A stretch of 64,000 bases of DNA from Melieria omissa (GCA_963971225.1 OZ020269.1:41685264-41749263), one strand, 5' to 3'; counted from the stretch's first letter, positions 11,107 through 21,087 are shown. Translations and numbers: made by a program. Notes: generated from the letters alone by a model not told the origin.

Positions 11107-11243
11107 CAACCCTCCAGACGTCAGTCCATTACAGCCAGGCAGTCGCGCATCACCGCCAAAAGTGTCACCAGCTAGCCGTCCGCCGCAACCCTGGGCGGAA
11201 CCGCGGCACCCCATATTATTGCAATTTGCAATGGCGGCCGGGA
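11107..11243 (+). pseudogene. Remnant of the BEL pol end and polypurine tract
   Basis: The segment just before the 3' LTR, ending GGCGGCCGGGA (11233-11243), resembles the end of BEL integrase plus a polypurine primer. It suggests that an internal deletion removed reverse transcriptase through integrase. Confidence 0.5.
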
Positions 11244-11478
11244 TGTTCAGATGTACTGTGCTGTATCTAGTGATTTGTCGATCCCATCACTAATCCCAAT
11301 ATTTCCTTCTCCTCTTGTACTAATGTTCCCCCTATTTGCTGCTTCCCGCCTTCGGCCGTTTCGTATCGTTGAATGTTTTGTGTACACTTTTACTTGTATT
11401 TCTAACGTCAAGAAATAAACACCTCAAACCCGAACGACCGCGTATATTTATTTCAACCGCTCCGCGCGAATCTTTTCA
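11244..11478 (+). repeat. 3' LTR of the BEL element
   Basis: 235 bp, begins TGTTCAGATG, ends TCTTTTCA, followed by the CACAT target duplication at 11479-11483. It differs from the 5' LTR at about five sites, for example CAATATTT for CAATCTTT near 11300. Confidence 0.93.
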
Positions 11479-11601
11479 CACATAAACATAAAATATCACC
11501 ACATTCGATATCTGTACAAAAACAATGAACTAACTTTAAACTATGTTTGCACAAATGAATTGTTATCTGATATTTTAACGAAAAATTTCGAAAAACATTG
11601 A
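11479..11601 (+). pseudogene. Copia RNase H C-terminus, continued after the BEL insertion
   Basis: Reading on from the repeated CACAT gives HINIKYHHIRYLY, then a tail with LLSDILTKNFEKH and a stop. This is the usual end of Copia RNase H (KHIDIKYHF... ADILTK). It is in frame with the broken end at 6640-6644, which proves that the BEL element interrupted this gene. Confidence 0.88.
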
Positions 11602-11925
11602 TCAAACATTGTAAATTCACAAAAGAGATGGGATTATATTAATTCTATCTAATTAATTTCTATCGTATGTATCAAATATATGTGTTGAGAAGGAGTGTTG
11701 GAATAGTACTGTAACCTACTTAACCCTTTCAGTCACAATGTCCAATATATTGGACTACAGCCCATACAATTCATACAGCGGGCTATTATTTTCATGTCGG
11801 AAAGGGTTAATAACTTCAATGTGGCAACAATACGTATTTGTACTTTTTCTGCTTTGTTTTGCATATTCGCTCCCTTCTCGCACTTCCGTTGTATTGTTCA
11901 GTATTCAATAAATGCTCAACAAATA

Positions 11926-12543
11926 TAGGGTGTTTTTTTAGAGGTTTGTTTTTCGAATAGAGATAAAACTGGCATTTTGTGGTCAAATCTGGCAACTCTA
12001 ATGTCATTTATGTTCAGTTTGGTTTGCCATTTCATCATGAACAGGTTGACAAAAGAACAACGCTTGCAAATCGTGCAAATTTATTTCGAAAATAATGGTT
12101 CAGTTCGCGAAGTTTACCGCAAGTTTCGTCCATTTTATGGTCGACATAATCGTCCATCAGAGCAAAATCGGTCCATCCATCGGTTAACCATGGGTCGTTT
12201 TCGCACTACGTTTACTCTATGTGATAATACGCATCCGCAGAGACGTCGAACAGTGCGCACCGAAGAAACAATTGCCGCTGTAGAGCAAAATGTTGAAGAG
12301 GACCCGAATGAATCGATTCGCCACCGTGCACAGCAATTGGAGCTTTATCCATCAAATTTAAAAATTGGACCTGTAGAGTTGGCTTTATTCGAGCCAGCCG
12401 CGGCGGCCACATGCCCGAAATCATATTTAAACATTAATGGCATAAAATTATCCTTCCAATAAAGCCAAATTGATGGACATTAAAACGATTTTCTTGTGTT
12501 TTATTTCAATTCGAAGTTCTATACCTCTAAAAAAAACACCCTA
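11926..12543 (+). mobile_element. Tc1/mariner-superfamily element, internally deleted (618 bp)
   Basis: Inverted ends TAGGGTGTTTTTTTAGAGGT at 11926 and its complement up to 12543, flanked by TA (11924-11925, 12544-12545). It carries the start of a transposase ORF and its downstream non-coding end; the catalytic core is missing. It inserted in the Copia LTR region. The ends resemble those of the element at 30147-31072, so the two may be distant relatives. Confidence 0.85.
12037..12462 (+). pseudogene. N-terminal transposase fragment (helix-turn-helix)
   Basis: MNRLTKEQRLQIVQIYFENN and the RPSEQNRSIHRL segment are the typical N-terminal helix-turn-helix of a Tc1/mariner-type transposase found in many insects. 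A second piece with RTEETIAAVEQNVEEDP follows. The rest of the DNA-binding region and the whole DDE/D domain are deleted; residues from about 110 on are not transposase-like. Inactive. Confidence 0.75.
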
Positions 12544-12545
12544 TA

Positions 12546-13527
12546 CTTGTTTTATTATTAATTTCTTTCTTTAGTGCTTTAGTAGTGCTTTCGCCCTATT
12601 GAAAGTCAATAGATTATATATATATATATTATATTATGTTTTTCCATACAATCTTTTAACCCTTGGCTTGTCCGTTAGATTTCGAATATTTTTGATTTCA
12701 AGTGTTTTCACGAATTTTGAAGTCAATATGCCCATCAGTTAATTTTTTGTCGTAGTTTTCCCATATTCTCAAAATTGTCATCAACCATGTGAAAATATAA
12801 ACAAATAATTTTTCTTCAAACTAGTCACGTAAATTTATAAACATTTTAAATTGGGATCAACCACCAAATTTTTAAATTAATCAGAATGCATTGGCCAGCA
12901 AAAAGCCATACATCACAAAGATTCACAAAGATGGCGACATGACAGCAATCTGTACAGCAAAACCAATCGGCAAGACAAAAAAGCATACACACAATAAACG
13001 ACAACACCAAAAACATTAGCGAATCCCGAATCATCTTCGTTGAAACGACGATGACGATGCTTTGGTTCGTTGTTTCCTCTTGCGCTTCGACGAACAAGAT
13101 CAAGAAACATGCATGCAAAAAATTAGCGATCACTACCTCACAACAACCACCATTCCAATATACACGTACACGAGCCGAGCCGTTGCGAACAACAACATTG
13201 CTTTTTGCTGTTGTCAAACAAATCAAATTTCCCGCAACCTATGCCTCCGCTCATCTCTTATCCCCCGCGTCAAGAAACACGCAACATTTTTGAAGATGCG
13301 TATTCTTTATATTGTATATTCTTTGATATGACCTAGTGTGTCCGCATTCTCAAAAACCCCACATGTTCAAAAATCCTAAAACGTGGGAAAACCTAACAAC
13401 CATTTAGGTTCCAACTAGTGTTTTGTATTTGAATGCATATACAAATCCTACTAATAGTTAAAGGAGTTTAGAGCAACAAAGTTAGTTTCGAATTTCATTT
13501 GAACTAGACAACACTTCAACTCCGCTA
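12546..13527. other. Unassigned AT-rich stretch with one dispersed repeat
   Basis: No convincing gene. A short TA microsatellite lies near 12616-12632. The block 13085-13330 is a diverged copy of 45085-45361 (shared CAACCAC, CAATATACACG-like and AACAACATTGC segments), so part of it is an old repeat of unknown class. Confidence 0.5.
13085..13330. repeat. Diverged dispersed repeat, copy 1
   Basis: Aligns by eye with 45085-45361 over about 240 bases: CACAACAACCACCATTCCAA against a block at about 45103, then ACAACATTGC and GTTGTC, then CCCGCGTC and a shared end rich in TATTCTTT. No coding sense is seen. The class is unknown. Confidence 0.5.
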
Positions 13528-13839
13528 TTGCAACTAAACCGAAGAAGATTTCAACACAAAGATGTTTTTGAAAAATTTTCTATTTCGCAGACAAATGAGA
13601 AGTTCGTTCTGGATATCACTAAAGAAATTGGTTACATCGAAGAAAGTTTGCCTGCAGCCGACATATCTACGACTAAAGAGAAGATATCCAGGACTTATCG
13701 CAGTATAAAGTTGAAATGGATTTTGGCAAACTGTATCAAATTCAATTTTGTCCAGAGTAATGAGGAGTGGTGGGAAAAAATAATTTACTTTGATGCAGGA
13801 GATGCATGTAGCATAAACGATGACCAACCATCAACATAA
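13528..13839 (+). CDS. Unidentified ORF, possible last exon of a gene
   Basis: 103 codons, rich in Lys, Ile and Glu, with a segment around EEWWEKIIYFDAGDAC. I do not recognise it. The listed first codon is not necessarily a start, since the frame is open upstream for a few codons. An AATAAA (about 13840) lies right behind the stop, which would suit a 3' end. It lies between decayed Copia sequence and the Harbinger element, so it may equally be an unclassified transposon fragment. Confidence 0.35.
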   Translation: MQLNRRRFQHKDVFEKFSISQTNEKFVLDITKEIGYIEESLPAADISTTKEKISRTYRSIKLKWILANCIKFNFVQSNEEWWEKIIYFDAGDACSINDDQPST

Positions 13840-14140
13840 CAAATAAAAGAAAGCCCGAAAAAGTAAATTCAAGACTGTGCGTCATTGTTCACCTAAGACA
13901 TTCACCCGTGTCCAAAGTGGTATGTATAAAATAAAGTATTAAAATTTACAAAAATTGTTGTTCTGTACGTACATATATACGTAGACCCTGAGTAACAGGC
14001 GGCAATTATAAACAAAGTGCAAGAAGAGCACAACACAGCATACGACGAGGTTATATTTTCAGAAAATCCAACCGCAGCGGAGCACGATGTAAGTCGATTT
14101 CATGTTGTTGTTTCTACTTTTACGAATTATATATTTACAG

Positions 14141-14962
14141 ACGTTTTGACGACCACACGCGGTCTAATAGCGAAGCAGAAAGTGATGCAAATAAAAATTG
14201 GTTAGATGCCCCCACCAAACTTTTAATATCATGGGTCAAGGAGCTGCGGCCACTAGTGGGCAAAACTACAAAATTAAAAAACAAAAGAAAGATGTGGGTC
14301 GCCATATCAGAAAAGCTGTGCGAAAAGGGGTACATGTACAGAGCGCAACAAGTGGAAAGCAAATTTTATAGCCTAGAAAGGCGGTACAAGAAGGTGAAGC
14401 TGCATAATTCTTTAACGGGGCGCAATAAGGAGACTTGCCCATATCAATCGTAAGTCGTTAATGTTGTAAATGTGCTACAAACATATGCATATGCATGCAA
14501 TAACACTATATTTATATATATTTTCCATCCAGTGAGTTAGACGATCTTTTCGAGGGGAAGAAAAGTATAAACCCAGAATATGTGCTAGACGAAGAGAGCT
14601 CGTCAATCACCGACATTGATGCGAAAGAAACCGATTTGTCACTTACTTCTACCGCAGATGTTTTAACAGGTATATTCAATAAATAACACACTTGTGAGGC
14701 TAATACAAGAACTATTTTACTTTTACTTGCTTTACTTGCAGATACTACACAAATTAAAAAAAGACCTGTGCAAGCAGAAATCCTTCAACAAATTAAACAA
14801 ATAGCGGAGGATACGAAAAGGTTCGAGACAAGAACTCTGCAGTTCCTTGAAAGTAAGGAGCAGCGAGACAAGCGGAGGGAAGAACGGGCTGAGAGAGAAG
14901 AGGAACGGAAAAAGAGGAAGTTGGAGCTCTTGGAAAAATTAGTAGAACAAATAAATAAGTAA
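14141..14962 (+). CDS. PIF/Harbinger accessory Myb/SANT-like DNA-binding protein (3+ exons)
   Basis: Three exons can be joined in frame: 14141-14449, 14533-14669 and 14742-14962, with GT-AG introns (14450-14532, 14670-14741). The protein begins within exon 1 with a trihelix/Myb-like domain (WLDAPTKLLISWVKEL, then RAQQVESKFYSLERRYKKVK), continues with an acidic linker and ends in a highly charged Arg/Glu coiled coil. Such a protein is the known partner of Harbinger transposase, helping it reach the nucleus and bind ends. An earlier exon probably ends near 14088 (GTAAGT donor) but its frame is unresolved. It converges with the transposase gene. Everything from exon 1 to the stop is open. Confidence 0.75.
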
Positions 14963-15242
14963 TGTTGTATGTTATATTGATGTAAATTGATCAAACTGTC
15001 GCGCATTCCCATCTTGCCCGGCCTAATGCCACTGGCCGAGGAGGACTTTCAACCTGCTGCATTTATCCTTAAATGTGCAATGAATGCAATTTTATTTACT
15101 GTATTTTTGAAATTAGTTGTGCAATGAATGCAATTTTATTTTCTGCATTTTCGTAAATTAGTTGTGAAATGAATGCAATTACATTATTTCGTTTTTGATA
15201 TAAAAAACTGATTAAACTGAATTGTCTTGCTCAATTTAGTTG

Positions 15243-16298
15243 TTACAATCCAATTTCATTGAAGATAGCATCTCTCACCACGTTTCCCCTAGCTGTTTCA
15301 GTAGGCTCAAAAGAGTTCTCTGTAACTTCCTGGGCTGGGACTTCTGCGAAATTTAAATCCTCTTCATTTGCGATATTATGCAAGACGCAACATGCCCGAA
15401 TGAAGTGGCACAGGTTTTTTATTCCTCGTAGTTTGCAATAGTACAACTGTCTGAAGCGCTGTTTCAATATTCCGAAAGTGTGTTCAATTGCCACCCGACC
15501 ACAGCTAAGCTTCATATTGAAACATTTCTGAGCTCGCGTAAGGTGACCATTATCGCGGTTTGGAGTGATCACATGTGAACTGCAGGGATAGGCAGAGTCT
15601 CCCAGTAGATAATAATCTGAAATTATTAGCAGAGTATTATGAAGTGTATGCGCTTAGCACATAAATCTTACCTTTACAAACCGAAGGAAGTTTCCTGTAT
15701 ATTGTCGAATTCCGGAATACCCAGCTGTCATGCGATGAGCCCGGATATCCAACGAAAATTGAAATAAATTTCTTCTTCTCATTGCAGATACCTTGCAAGC
15801 ACAAACTCATATTGCCCTTTCTATCGATGTAATCGTCCTTTCCCGGTTTAGGGGGATCGATAATTATGTGGGTACCATCGATGCTACCTTAAATTTTGTT
15901 ATTAATTGTGGAAAAATCCTTGAGTATGCATTTACTTTACCTATTGCCCTGGAAAATCCGCATTTTTCATCAAAATATTTACTGGACTCCAACTTTTCTT
16001 CATTCGGCCATTTTATATACTTTGAGCTTAAGGAACTAATGTAAAATGAGACCCGATGGATCATTTTCCATACCGTCCCAAGGGATAAATCGAAACGGTC
16101 TGCTGAGTCTCTATAGCTACACGCCTCGTGGCCAGCAAACCACAAAAACACTGCAACATAGAGCTTTTCACAGACGCGTTTATCCTTCCGTAGGCTGGTT
16201 AACATTTCACTTTGTGCAAAGCTGTCGCATAATTGCATATATAAGGTCCGTGAAATTCGAAAATGTCGACGAAACTCTTCTTCAGTGTACGTAGGCAT
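15243..16298 (-). CDS. PIF/Harbinger transposase (DDE), 3 exons
   Basis: Exons on the minus strand: 16298-15941, 15887-15672 and 15616-15243, with introns of 53 and 55 bases and GT-AG ends; phases match. Joined, they give about 315 residues from the ATG at 16298. Motifs: YTEEEFRRHFRISRTLY near the start, SIDGTHIIIDPP with the first catalytic Asp at about 15875, LLGDSAYPCSS with the second near 15590, and AIEHTFGILKQRF with the Glu near 15460. The frame is open about 24 codons above that ATG (QLRKKYFEDT), and a separate overlapping frame (16483-16199) starts with a Met, so the true start needs one frameshift or a missed exon. The DDE domain itself appears intact. Confidence 0.85.
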
Positions 16299-16307
16299 GG
16301 TGTCTTC

Positions 16308-16483
16308 AAAATATTTTTTACGCAGTTGCGCGACTTCTTTACAAGTATCGCACTTAGTTCCTCTGTCAGACGCAAGGATATGTTGGACGCTTTGTGCACA
16401 TCCAATATATTGTTGATTGTTTCATCATCAGAAGTACTTTCTGATTCGCTTGATGAATCAAAAAGAAGTAAAGCCATTCTCAA
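16308..16483 (-). pseudogene. Possible N-terminus of the Harbinger transposase in another frame
   Basis: Begins MRMALLLFDSSSESES and is acidic and Ser-rich, as expected for the N-terminus of such a transposase. It runs in a different frame from the catalytic part, and the two overlap near 16310-16390. A single-base indel would join them. Marked as damaged for that reason. Confidence 0.5.
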
Positions 16484-17395
16484 AGTGGCACTATAACCAT
16501 TAGAGCTGGGTGAACTGCGTACATCTATAAACAGTCGTTCACAGAGTTAGATTTGCAGACAGCAGGCCCAGAGGTATTAGCAAGAAATGTAAAAATACCT
16601 TCAACAATTGCGACTTCCCGGTTGCTGAGAAAGTTCAAAACTTATAATTATAACCATTTCGGATATGGCAATCGCATTTTCAAATACTTACATTTACCAA
16701 AACTTCGCCAACTTTCCTTTTTTCGCTCATAGTTAACATTAAAACGCAACCAAATATCAATAAGCAAACATATTTTGTTTTGTTTATGTGGCACTTTGAC
16801 AGCTGATACTTTTTTTTCATGAGCTGAAAATTCTTGCTAGTAAAAATTTCACTAGCAGAAACTTGCAACTGCTTTTTTCTCTGTGGCGTTGTTACGCTCC
16901 CGTTTCTGCTCTCTTCTGCTAGTTTTTTGAGTTCGTGAACGCTTTTCCAGTAAAAACTTTTGATAATTATCAAAAACTATTTGATAATGAACAGACCTAA
17001 TAACTACCACCCACCTGTCAGAAGCTTTGATCATAAAATAAAATAAGGATCAGGGGAAAATGAAAGGCATTATAGTGAAAGCAGTTTTACCAGCCAGCAG
17101 TGCAAGTGCAAGATTTGTTGGTCGAGAGAGGTCTCTGTTACTGAACTGCCTATCGATACCGTGGTAGCACCTATTGGCAAAGCTTATCCTTCGCTTTATC
17201 TCCAGCAGCAATGATGTTGCTGTTTATGACGGTGCCAAGGTAGACGAATTTCTTTACATTAAAAGTATGCCTGTCGGTTTTGACGTGAGACCCTAACTGC
17301 TCCGAATCCCTGTGTGTTAACAGTATACCAGGTATGCGCCGATGAAACCGGTAATTATTTTTGAAAAAAACACGTTTATTGTGAGGAAATGATTA

Positions 17396-17848
17396 GCCTA
17401 GGCGTACACGGACACGCAGGCCGCACACGCAGCACAGCTCAGCGTAGTTCAATTTTTTGTAAATAATGCAGTACCATATGACAGCGTATACAGCGATATA
17501 GTCGCGTGCGGTGGAGAGACGTGCCTGCGCACAACTGCGTCTCGTTGTAGTTGAAATACAGTTTCCTACGCGGAGCCGACACGTTCTCTTGCAAAAATTG
17601 AAGAATAAATTGAAAAAGTGCGTGGACAGCCCATATTACACTCAAATTATATTATATAAGTTATATTTCAAAGTCTAATTCAGAAAATAACTCTTTTTAC
17701 TGGGTTTATGGAATGAATACGGAACACGTGTGCGGGTTTTCCGAGACTCGTATACGCTGTTGAAACATTTGCTGCGTAACACAGTTTAATTTGCGTTGTG
17801 CTGCCCTGTGCTGTGTTGCGCGGCCTGCGTCTCCGTATACGCCTAGGC
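17396..17848. mobile_element. 453-bp Harbinger-like MITE inside the mariner
   Basis: Ends GCCTAGGCGTACACGGACAC (17396) and an inverted partner (about 40 matching bases with mismatches) up to 17848. TTA is duplicated at 17393-17395 and 17849-17851; the 3-bp TTA duplication is typical of PIF/Harbinger. No coding capacity. It lies in the 3' non-coding part of the mariner, just beyond the transposase stop. Confidence 0.85.
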
Positions 17849-17856
17849 TTACAATT

Positions 17857-18897
17857 TTAGTCTTCAAAGTAATGGCCATCGCTAGCTACACATTTTTCCC
17901 ATCTCTCAGGCAATTTATGGATGCCTCACCAAAAAAATGTTTCGTCTTTTGCCTGAAACCAATCATCGATCCATTTTTTGACTTCTGCGTGAGAATTGAA
18001 GCGCCGTTCCGTTAATGCGTGGCCCATCGATGCGAACATGTGATAATCCGAAGGCGCCAAGTCTGGTGAGTAAGCCGCATGAGCAAGAGCTTCCCAGTTG
18101 TACGATGCAACCAATTCTTTCGTGGCTCTAGTGCGGTGTGGTGGTGCGTTGTCATCGAGGAAAATCACTTTGTGTTGCCTGGCTTCATATTCTGGGCGTT
18201 TTTGGCGTATAGCACGGTTCAAATCGGCCAATTGTTGTTGGTAACGTTCACCGTTAACCGTTTCACCAGGTTTTAGAAGGTCATACCATATGACACCACG
18301 CTGGTCACAGAAAACACATAGCATGGCCTTCTTTCCGAAGCGATCTGGCCTTGCGGTCGATTGCGCACTTTCGCCGCGGTTAACATACGATCTTTTTCGT
18401 TTGGGATTCTTGAAATAGACCCACTTTTCATCACCAGTTACGATTCGATGCAAAAACGACTTTCTTTTGTACCGGGCGAGCAGCATTTCACAAGTGGTTT
18501 TTTGGTTTTCTTGCTGCCTTTCGGTCAGTTCATGTGGCACCCATCTACCGACCTTTAAAATTTTTCCCATTGCTTTTAAACGTTTTCCGACGGTCCGACG
18601 GTCAACACCCAATTGTTCTGCGAGCTGTTCTTGCTTTTGGCCATCATCTTCATCGAGCAATGCTTGCAATTCGGCGTCTTCAAACTTTTTTGGTGGCCGG
18701 CCACGCTCCTCGTTTCTCACATCAAAATCACCACTTTTAAATTTATTGAACCACTCGTTACACTGTGTGCGACCAAGAGCATGCTCGCCGTAAGCTTCCA
18801 CAAGCATTCGATGCGATTCAGAAGCATTTTTCTTCAAATGGTAACACAAAATTAATTGTGTCCGCAAATCGTAATTTGTAGGCACGTAATCCGACAT
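17857..18897 (-). pseudogene. mariner transposase (DD34D) with one premature TGA
   Basis: I start at the Met of MSDYVPTNYDLRTQ (18897); an in-frame Met at 18966 is also possible. The N-terminal helix-turn-helix region (LCYHLKKNASESHRML) and a second HTH with WVPHELTERQ are present. The three catalytic Asp are in VTGDEKWV, IFLDDNAPPH and YSPDLAPSDYH. The sequence is very close in style to the Mos1/mauritiana group. A TGA at 17926 follows ETFFW, where relatives continue RGIHKLPERWEKC; the remaining 22 codons to the natural stop at 17857 are still readable. The lesion removes only the C-terminal tail, but activity cannot be assumed. Confidence 0.93.
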
Positions 18898-19164
18898 TTT
18901 CCGGAGCGTCAAACAATGCGTTGTTGGATGAAACTTGACAAATTGTGAACTGAATATTGTTGACATATGACAGAAGAAGTAAACATGACATTTGGTACGG
19001 TTCCGAAGTTTATAAATATTCGGCTATTTACCGCTAGATGTCGTTACCGGTTTCATAGGCGCATACCTGGTATACTTCGCCATGCCCTCATTTATCGCCA
19101 GAATCTTTTCGAATGCTGCCTTGTAATAGACAAATGAATATCTGGTCGATGGCGGACATACTAG

Positions 19165-19392
19165 TGTCACAAATTGACTTTTATTTAATTTCCAGAAAAC
19201 GCAAAACGTAGCGTTCAACGTGGTAGGCAATCTAGATTATACAAAATATAGCAATTACAGTCGTCACAAATGGAATTTGTGTTAATTTAAAAATCAATCT
19301 GTTCGCGCCGCACGCCGGTATGCGACTCCTGGCAACTGCGACGTCATGGTTGCTGATCGCTCGGGTCAGGGTTGCGTTGTATTGGCGTGACA
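19165..19392 (-). repeat. 3' LTR of the young Gypsy
   Basis: Starts TGTCAC and ends GTGACA on both strands' reading. Two differences to 24471-24698 (A for G at the GCCGC[A/G]CGCC site, G for A at TATGC[G/A]ACTC). The integrase ORF runs about 27 bases into it. Confidence 0.95.
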
Positions 19393-21087
19393 ACTCGGCC
19401 GTTCCTGACAGCAATCGCCCTCGATTTGGTCGTCGTCGGATTCAAGTGGGTCGTCGTCGTCTAGCTCGGGACTACTGTTACACCAGGGCTTCATTTTATC
19501 GGAGGCGTATATGGAGCAGAACTTCCTAGTCGTCACCTGGTAGCCGGGGATATCCTCAAGCAGATACCGGTCGTTGCCGAGGACCTTGCTGACAATATAC
19601 GGTCCTCGATACTTTGGCTCCAGTTTCCGGGAATCACCCGATGCTGCTGGCTCATTTTCAATCACCACGAGAGCGTTTTCGGCATAACTCGTGGGCTTCG
19701 TGTGAGTACGGTCAAAACGCTGTTTCCACTTTTCCCGTTCGTTGCTGATGTTGCGTTCGGCATGGGCACGTTTCTCGGACATTGATAGCGTGGTTGTCCC
19801 ATCGTTGATGTCATCGTGAATTGCTGCAAGGAGTTCGTTTTGGACGATATCGCGCAGATTAAAGTCAAACACTAACTCGTTTGGACTGAACCCGGTAGTG
19901 GCGTTCCTTTGGGAGTTTATAGTCCACTGCAGATCTCGTAGCGTTAGGTCCCAATCCTTCGGATTTTCGGTAGTCGTTCGGATAAATGACAGGATACTCT
20001 GGTTAGCACGCTCCACTTGTCCGTTGGCTCGCGGAGTGCGCACAGCTGTCTTCGTGTGTTGGATGCCATTTTCCTTGCAGTACGCCTCGAATGCTTTGGA
20101 TGTGAACGACGTCCCTCTGTCTGATATAATTCGGGATGGCAGCCCGAAATAGCTGGACATCTCGTTGAAAACTCGTAAGACGTGTGTTGTCTTGGTGTCG
20201 CGTACAGCCTTGACAACCAAAAATTTACTAAATGCGTCGGAGATCGCGAGTACATAGCAGTTACCGCGCTTGCTGCGAGTAAAGGGACCCATGTGGTCGA
20301 CGTGGATCAGACAGAACGGAATTGGCTGGATGGGGCTGTAATGCAGGCAACCCTCGGATTTTCCAGCACGGTGTTTCTGGTGACAACACTGAATACAAGC
20401 AGCGATATAACTCTTCACGTACTTCCTCATTTGCGGGAACCAGTAGGATTTTCGAAGGCGCTCGAGCGTTTTTTCGAGTGCATGATGCCCTGCTTGATCG
20501 TGGCAAAGTTGCACCACGCGCCATCGCACAGCCTTGGGCACCACAAACCGTAACCCGTCTGGCTGCTTGCGGTACAGTCGGTGATTTGTCAGCCTATATT
20601 CAGCCTTAATGGCGGTTTCACGTGGTGATTTCACCGACCCATTAGCGATGCTGATGATTTCGCGAAGACTTTCGTCTTGAAGCTGCATCGTCAACAGCCA
20701 ATCGTCTACATTTGCAGTTACCTTGAGTATGAATCCAGCGGGTTCAACTTCCTTCGGGGGTTCGTCAGGCATACGGCTCAGAGCGTCGACATGTTGAAGA
20801 CGGGTACCCTGGCGGTGGATACATTCGAAATCGAATTCCAACAGCTTCAGCCACCAACGAGCGATCTTAGATTTGAGTTCTTTGTTTTCTTTTACGCGAG
20901 CTACGGCTGAGCAATCAGTTACCAATCGGAACCGTTTTCCTAGTAGGTATATGCGGAATCGTTCTAAAGTTTCGACTACGGCAAGAACTTCAAGTTCATA
21001 GCTATGATACCGCGTTTCTGCGTCAGTGCAATGTCGGCTATAATAGAAGACCGGATTCCACGTTTTCCCGTCGACGGATTGTAGCAA
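19366..21087 (-). CDS. Gypsy RNase H and integrase (second half of pol)
   Basis: 573 codons from the first Met after the frameshift. RNase H continues with FYYSRHCTDAETRYHSYELE and FRLVTDCSAV. The integrase has the HHCC zinc domain (HHALEKTLERLRKSYWFP, CIQCCHQKH) and the DDE triad in HVDHMGPF, ISDRGTSF and GQVERANQS. A chromatin-binding-like C-terminus with PKYRGPYIVSKVLG and an acidic tail ends in the LTR. The upstream part of RNase H lies in the other frame (HTDASS), so one base was lost or gained near 21080. Otherwise undamaged. Product inserts the cDNA into the genome. Confidence 0.93.
   Translation of the reverse strand: MLQSVDGKTWNPVFYYSRHCTDAETRYHSYELEVLAVVETLERFRIYLLGKRFRLVTDCSAVARVKENKELKSKIARWWLKLLEFDFECIHRQGTRLQHVDALSRMPDEPPKEVEPAGFILKVTANVDDWLLTMQLQDESLREIISIANGSVKSPRETAIKAEYRLTNHRLYRKQPDGLRFVVPKAVRWRVVQLCHDQAGHHALEKTLERLRKSYWFPQMRKYVKSYIAACIQCCHQKHRAGKSEGCLHYSPIQPIPFCLIHVDHMGPFTRSKRGNCYVLAISDAFSKFLVVKAVRDTKTTHVLRVFNEMSSYFGLPSRIISDRGTSFTSKAFEAYCKENGIQHTKTAVRTPRANGQVERANQSILSFIRTTTENPKDWDLTLRDLQWTINSQRNATTGFSPNELVFDFNLRDIVQNELLAAIHDDINDGTTTLSMSEKRAHAERNISNEREKWKQRFDRTHTKPTSYAENALVVIENEPAASGDSRKLEPKYRGPYIVSKVLGNDRYLLEDIPGYQVTTRKFCSIYASDKMKPWCNSSPELDDDDPLESDDDQIEGDCCQERPSCHANTTQP

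Larger units (their letters stand above)
6645..11478 (+). mobile_element. BEL/Pao retrotransposon with Gag and protease but no RT (non-autonomous)
   Basis: A complete element by its ends: 235-bp LTRs at 6645-6879 and 11244-11478 that differ at only about five positions, a CACAT target duplication, a long 5' leader (6880-8436), one intact Gag-protease ORF (8437-11106) and a short tail (11107-11243). Reverse transcriptase, RNase H and nearly all of integrase are absent, so it would need enzymes from a full-length relative. It inserted into the RNase H end of a Copia element. A related element begins at 61749. Confidence 0.9.
11602..12610 (+). repeat. 3' end of the Copia relic with probable 3' LTR
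   Basis: After the Copia stop comes a short non-coding stretch, a purine run GAGAAGGAG (11687-11695) and then TGTTGGAATAG (from 11696), which looks like the start of a Copia LTR. An AATAAA lies near 11908. The LTR is interrupted by a Tc1/mariner-superfamily element (11926-12543) and its right end is not resolved. A hairpin-like pair around 11733-11813 (AACCCTTTC...GAAAGGGTT) lies inside it. Confidence 0.55.
13979..17040. mobile_element. PIF/Harbinger DNA transposon (ends not resolved)
   Basis: A Myb-like gene on plus and a DDE transposase on minus converge on about 14963-15242, the layout of an autonomous PIF/Harbinger transposon. I could not find the terminal inverted repeats or the 3-bp target duplication, so the outer limits are approximate. 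The stretch 16500-17040 has no gene; it has an 18-bp perfect palindrome TTTTGATAATTATCAAAA near 16960. Confidence 0.65.
17326..19072 (-). mobile_element. mauritiana-type mariner, nearly intact, with a MITE inside
   Basis: Inverted ends TACCAGGTATGCGCC (17326) and complement (to 19072), TA duplications at 17324-17325 and 19073-19074. Without the MITE and its 3-bp duplication (17396-17851) the element is 1291 bp, the usual mariner length. The RTE sequence continues across it (…AACAGTA | TACTTCG…). Transposase is on the minus strand. Confidence 0.95.

Noticed and set aside
10479..11214. Minus-strand ORFs opposite the end of the BEL Gag-protease ORF
   Set aside because: No domain; the plus-strand frame is continuous with protease and ends at the 3' region.
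16958..16981. 18-bp palindrome as the terminus of the Harbinger element
   Set aside because: It is not repeated on the left side near 13.9-14.0 kb and has no 3-bp duplication next to it.
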